Assembly (NCBI RefSeq): GCF_014649715.1
Contig: NZ_BMTO01000003.1
Location: 187,007 to 251,006, forward strand
Direction of reading: 5' to 3'
DNA from: Streptomyces lateritius
GTDB taxonomy: Bacteria; Actinomycetota; Actinomycetes; Streptomycetales; Streptomycetaceae
Length of the DNA: 64,000 nucleotides
A program made the position numbers and the translations under genes. This document shows positions 61,080-64,000 of this stretch, piece after piece. The notes below the pieces were generated by a model. It made no database searches and had not been told where the DNA came from. It saw only the letters and a program-made list of their open reading frames with translations. Every line of letters begins with the position of its first letter. Position 1 is the first letter of the stretch.

Positions 61080-62275
61080 CTAGAACAGGCCGGCGCGCAC
61101 GTGCTGCGTGAGGTTCTCGAGGATCTCCCGCAGCCATGGGCTGCGGACGGTGGGTAGCCGGACCAGGGTGCGCTGGAACGCTGCCGGGTCTGCCCGGAAC
61201 AGATGACAGGGGTGCGGCGCGGGCGGGTCGTCGCGGAGCACGCCGTCGGGCATGCCGCCCGACGCGGGGACGGGCAGACGCGGTTCGGGGAAGGCCAGCC
61301 AGAGCCACACCTGAACGGCAGCGGCACCGGATGTGCCGAGGCGGCCGGCCCGGCCGGGGCCCAGGTCCTCCCCGTCTGCGGATGGACCGGTACGAGGAGT
61401 ATGCCGGCGTCCACGTCGGGGGCGGGCAGTCCCGGTCCGGCCAGGACACCGCGCCGCGCCGGCGGACCCGCGGGCAGCAGCGCGTCGAGTGCGCGTTGGA
61501 ACACCTCCCCGGTCAGGCCGCCCGGGACGGTCAGGACACCGCGCCGCGCCGGCGGACCCGCGGGCAGCAGCGCGTCGAGTGCGCGTTGGAACACCTCCCC
61601 GGTCAGGCCGCCCGGGACGGTCACCGGCCGGCCTTCCGAGGCCGCCAGCAGGTGAGCGAGCGCCCGGCCGGCCGCGGCCTCCCACCGCGGGCTCCATGAC
61701 CACCGGTGCTTCGTTCCCAGCCGCGATCCCCACGTGGCGATCGGCTCGAACGGGGGCGTGCCCTTCCCCTCCGCCCTCAGCTCCGCCCAGGAGAGCGGTG
61801 CGGCGCCGGCGCCGGCGACCGGTCGGCGACGCACGGCGCTCGGGGCGAGCCACACCGCCTGCCAGAGGGAGCAGTCGTCGATCCGGCTCGCAACAGGCCG
61901 GCCGCACGCCTCGCAGGCCATGTTGGGGCCGTCGGCCCCGTCGAGGCCGCAGCAGCAGCCGCCGCCCTTCTCCGGGATCAGCAGGGTGCCGCGGGCGTCG
62001 CCGGGTGCGATGACGACCGCGCCGGGCGCGCCGTCGGACAGGGCGTGGACCGGCGCGTAGACACCACGGGCCGCCGCCTCGTCCGGATCGAACTCCTCCC
62101 ACCTCCGCCACGGCGGCCCCCAGGGCTCGGGGTCCACGGCGAACGTGCCCGACTCCATGAGCACGGGGAGCTGAATCCCGTTCCCGTACTTCTGATGGGC
62201 GTGGACCGGCAGGGTGACCTGGGACAGCGGGGCGGTCAACTCGGCGCCGCACCCCGCACACACGAAAACGAACAA
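61080..62275 (-). pseudogene. Frameshifted hypothetical gene with internal 30-codon duplication
   Basis: The first frame starts at a TTG (62275) just after GGAGGG and codes for FVFVCAGCGAELTAPL, PEPWGPPWRRWEEFDPDEAA, a Cys-rich GGGCCCGLDG and NMACEACGRPV segment, and ATWGSRLGTKHRWSWSP. After HPVPLPF (about 61320) coding character moves to the -1 frame and continues VWLWLAFPEPRL to WLREILENLTQHVRAGLF, ending at 61080. Together they give about 395 residues of a cysteine-containing protein type I recall only as a Streptomyces hypothetical. A one-base deletion or a sequencing error would explain it. It also contains the 90-bp duplication. Confidence 0.6.
61442..61623. repeat. Exact 90-bp tandem duplication, in frame
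   Basis: Bases 61442-61531 and 61532-61621 are identical, with two further matching bases beyond. Ninety bases equal 30 codons, so the protein repeats TVPGGLTGEVFQRALDALLP followed by AGPPARRGVL twice in a row without changing frame. Identity across all 90 bases means the duplication is recent. Confidence 0.95.
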
Positions 62276-62478
62276 ATGCCCTCCGCTGGGAATCAAGAGA
62301 GCATCGTCGCAGCTCGGCGGCGGTCGGCCAACGAGTTTTCGCCCGCTTCGGGCCGGAGCCCCGTCGCCCGCCGCCTCCGGGGGTCCGCGCCCTCGCTGTG
62401 AGAGGCGGCTCGGACGGCCGTCGAGGTCATCCGGGCCGGCCTCGAGTGGACTTGACACCCCGTAGGGAGTGAGGGAAG

Positions 62479-62497
62479 TTAGGCCCGCCTTACCTTA
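62479..62497. promoter_or_regulatory. Iron-box-like site (DmdR/IdeR type)
   Basis: TTAGGCCCGCCTTACCTTA matches 13 of 19 positions of the Streptomyces iron box as I recall it (TTAGGTTAGGCTCACCTAA), including the TTAGG and ACCT arms. It lies 69 bases before the hydroxylase start, where Fe-bound DmdR1 would repress. Confidence 0.65.
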
Positions 62498-62565
62498 GTG
62501 GCTCGTCGTGGGCGAGGAGCCGCGCGGGTGTGGCGATCAGTCCTGGATCCAACGGAAGGACCAGC

Positions 62566-63933
62566 ATGTCGGGACGCCGCGAGGACAGTGGTCAGACCGC
62601 GGGCGGCGCCGCCCAGGACCTGGTCGGAATAGGGTTCGGCCCGTCCAACCTCGCTCTGGCCATCGCGGTCACCGACCACAATCGCCGCGATCCCGAACGG
62701 GCGCTCCGGGCGCGGTTCGTGGAGCAGCAGGAGCGCTTCGGCTGGCACCGGGGAATGCTGCTGGAAGGGGCCACCATGCAGGTCTCCTTCCTCAAGGATC
62801 TCGTCAGCATGCGGGACCCCAGCAGTCGCTTCTCCTTTCTGATGTACCTGCAGGAGCGGGGCCGACTGGCCGACTTCATCAACCAGAAGACCTTCTTCCC
62901 CACACGGATCGAGTTCCACGACTACTTCGAGTGGTGTGCCGCGGCGTTCTCCCGCGCCGTCGACTACGGGCGGCGCGTCGTCGAGGTACGGCCCGTGCGC
63001 GGCGGGGACCGGGTCGAGGCGGTCGAGGTCGTGTCCGAGAGCGTGTCGGACCCGTCCGACCGGCAGGTGCTGCGGGCGCTCAACGTCTCGGTCGGCACCG
63101 GTCTCACGCCCCGCCTCCCCGACGGGGTGACCCAGGGCGAGCACGTGTGGCACACCCGCGACCTGCTCTTCCGCGCTCCGGAGGCGACGAACCGCCGTTA
63201 CCGCCGCTTCGTCGTCGTCGGTGCGGGTCAGTCCGCCGCCGAGGCCGTCGACTACCTGCACCGGACCTTTCCCGACGCCGAGGTCAACGCCGTCTTCACC
63301 CGCTACGGCTACAGCCCCGCCGACGACAGCCCGTTCGCCAACCGGATCTTCGACCCCTCCGCGGTCGACGACTTCTTCACCGCGCCCGAGAGCGTCAAGC
63401 AGGACCTCTACGGCTACCACCGCAACACCAACTACTCGGTGGTGGACGGCGACCTGATCGAGCAGTTGTACCGCACGCACTACCAGGAGAAGGTCAGCGG
63501 TCGCGAGCGGCTGAAGATACTCAACACCACCGGCCTTCAGGGCGTCGAGCAGCTACCGGACGGCGTACGCGTCCTGCTGCGTTCGCTGACCACCGGTCAG
63601 GAGAAGTCCCTGGACTGCGACGCCGTCGTCATGGCGACCGGCTACCGCCCCGTCGACCCCCGGAGCCTTCTCGGTGAACTCGCCGCCGACTGCCTCGCCG
63701 ACGACCAGGGCCGGCTGCGCGTGGACCGCGACCACCGCGTACTGATGGCCGATCACGTCGACGTCGGGGTCTACCTCCAGGGCGGTACGGAGCACACCCA
63801 CGGCATCACTTCCTCGCTGCTCTCCACGCTCGCCGTGCGCTCCGGGGAGATCTGCGACTCGCTCCTGCTGCGCCGCACGGCCGAGGCTCTGCGCGCCGAC
63901 CGCGGCAAGGAGATCGACGCGCTCCTCGGCTGA
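62566..63933 (+). CDS. L-ornithine N5-/L-lysine N6-monooxygenase (siderophore hydroxylase)
   Basis: 455 residues of the flavin-dependent N-hydroxylating monooxygenase family: FAD site GIGFGPSNLALA, MQVSFLKDLVSMRDPSS, NADPH site VVVGAGQSAAEAVDYL, the DDSPFANRIFDP and HRNTNYSVVD segments and ATGYRPVDP. It makes N-hydroxyornithine or N-hydroxylysine for hydroxamate siderophores; length and motifs favour ornithine. The ATG at 62566 has GGAAGGA six bases upstream. An iron-box-like site precedes it and a terminator follows directly, so it is a single-gene unit; no NRPS gene is in the window. Confidence 0.92.
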   Translation: MSGRREDSGQTAGGAAQDLVGIGFGPSNLALAIAVTDHNRRDPERALRARFVEQQERFGWHRGMLLEGATMQVSFLKDLVSMRDPSSRFSFLMYLQERGRLADFINQKTFFPTRIEFHDYFEWCAAAFSRAVDYGRRVVEVRPVRGGDRVEAVEVVSESVSDPSDRQVLRALNVSVGTGLTPRLPDGVTQGEHVWHTRDLLFRAPEATNRRYRRFVVVGAGQSAAEAVDYLHRTFPDAEVNAVFTRYGYSPADDSPFANRIFDPSAVDDFFTAPESVKQDLYGYHRNTNYSVVDGDLIEQLYRTHYQEKVSGRERLKILNTTGLQGVEQLPDGVRVLLRSLTTGQEKSLDCDAVVMATGYRPVDPRSLLGELAADCLADDQGRLRVDRDHRVLMADHVDVGVYLQGGTEHTHGITSSLLSTLAVRSGEICDSLLLRRTAEALRADRGKEIDALLG

Positions 63934-63950
63934 GAAACGCGCCGGGAGGG

Positions 63951-63996
63951 ACGAGGCCGCCCTCCGCACCGGACACGGCGCGGAGGGCGGCCTCGT
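63951..63996 (+). terminator. Strong terminator after the siderophore hydroxylase
   Basis: A perfect 17-bp inverted repeat (63951-63967 with 63980-63996) with a 12-base loop starts 17 bases after the stop codon. Confidence 0.9.
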
Positions 63997-64000
63997 CTCT

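Noticed and set aside
59556..61083. Plus-strand frames across the DUF3995-DUF1963 region
   Set aside because: The parts over genes are antisense shadows, and the intergenic part lacks codon bias or a start with ribosome site.
61442..61623. 90-bp direct repeat as an insertion-element or attachment-site footprint
   Set aside because: The units are contiguous, in frame and contain coding sequence; simple tandem duplication explains them better.

Overview
The window is high-GC actinobacterial chromosome, almost certainly Streptomyces. The signs are the strong G/C bias at third codon positions, frequent GTG starts, start-stop overlaps of the ATGA/GTGA type, and Streptomyces-type gene families (SpoIIE-type PP2C phosphatase, DUF574 methyltransferase, SCO0930-type lipoprotein, ergothioneine operon). 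From memory, the order lipoprotein - DUF574 methyltransferase - PAS/GGDEF/EAL protein - LysR - sdhCAB - acyltransferases - egtDCBA resembles the S. coelicolor neighbourhood around rmdA (SCO0928); no alignment was run. I saw no rRNA, tRNA, CRISPR array or complete mobile element.

Layout. 0-11 kb: a 5'-truncated PAS/GAF/PP2C/ATPase regulator, a wax ester synthase/DGAT-type acyltransferase, an Fpg/Nei glycosylase, a four-gene LytTR regulator - membrane protein - solute:sodium symporter - LytS-type kinase cluster, and an FAD monooxygenase. 10.6-12.3 kb (minus): a hypothetical protein, a hotdog thioesterase and an ECF-type sigma factor. 12.5-19.9 kb is a cell-surface block: CapA-like lipoprotein, polysaccharide deacetylase, class F sortase, two related membrane-anchored surface proteins facing each other across a strong terminator, a DUF4239 membrane protein, a proline-rich exported protein and a repeat lipoprotein. 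20-23 kb: a methyltransferase translationally coupled to a c-di-GMP enzyme. 23.3-27.7 kb: a LysR regulator divergent from sdhCAB, with a LysR-type box between them.

27.8-34.8 kb: a membrane Ser/Thr kinase, a luciferase-like monooxygenase, a HAD phosphatase, dodecin, an orphan sugar-binding lipoprotein, and an OlsB/OlsA-like acyltransferase pair whose last gene overlaps egtD antisense. 34.7-39.1 kb: egtABCD (ergothioneine), divergent from a bacterial-type poly(ADP-ribose) glycohydrolase. 40-46.5 kb: a GH18 protein, a small basic protein, a flotillin/OB-fold/hydrolase/MFS operon and a divergent LacI regulator with a tandem palindromic operator. 46.5-51.1 kb: a thiolase, thioredoxin, a disulfide oxidoreductase and a degenerate DEDDh exonuclease-like protein. 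51.1-55.1 kb: a TetR-controlled NCS1 permease and amidohydrolase. 55.2-57.9 kb: DUF305 and DUF6153 proteins, a TPR protein and a pirin.

57.9-62.3 kb is the accessory part: a truncated SMI1/KNR4 (SUKH) protein, an unidentified start-less coding remnant, a frameshifted gene, an IS21-type IstB remnant, a DUF3995 protein, a DUF1963 protein and a frameshifted gene carrying an exact 90-bp in-frame tandem duplication. The window ends with a stand-alone siderophore-type ornithine/lysine N-hydroxylase bracketed by an iron-box-like site and a terminator.

I found no clearly new multi-gene system. The best leads are the sortase with its two surface proteins, several well-defined operators (LysR, LacI, TetR, and the palindromes at the thioredoxin locus), the antisense overlap at egtD, and the decayed accessory island.
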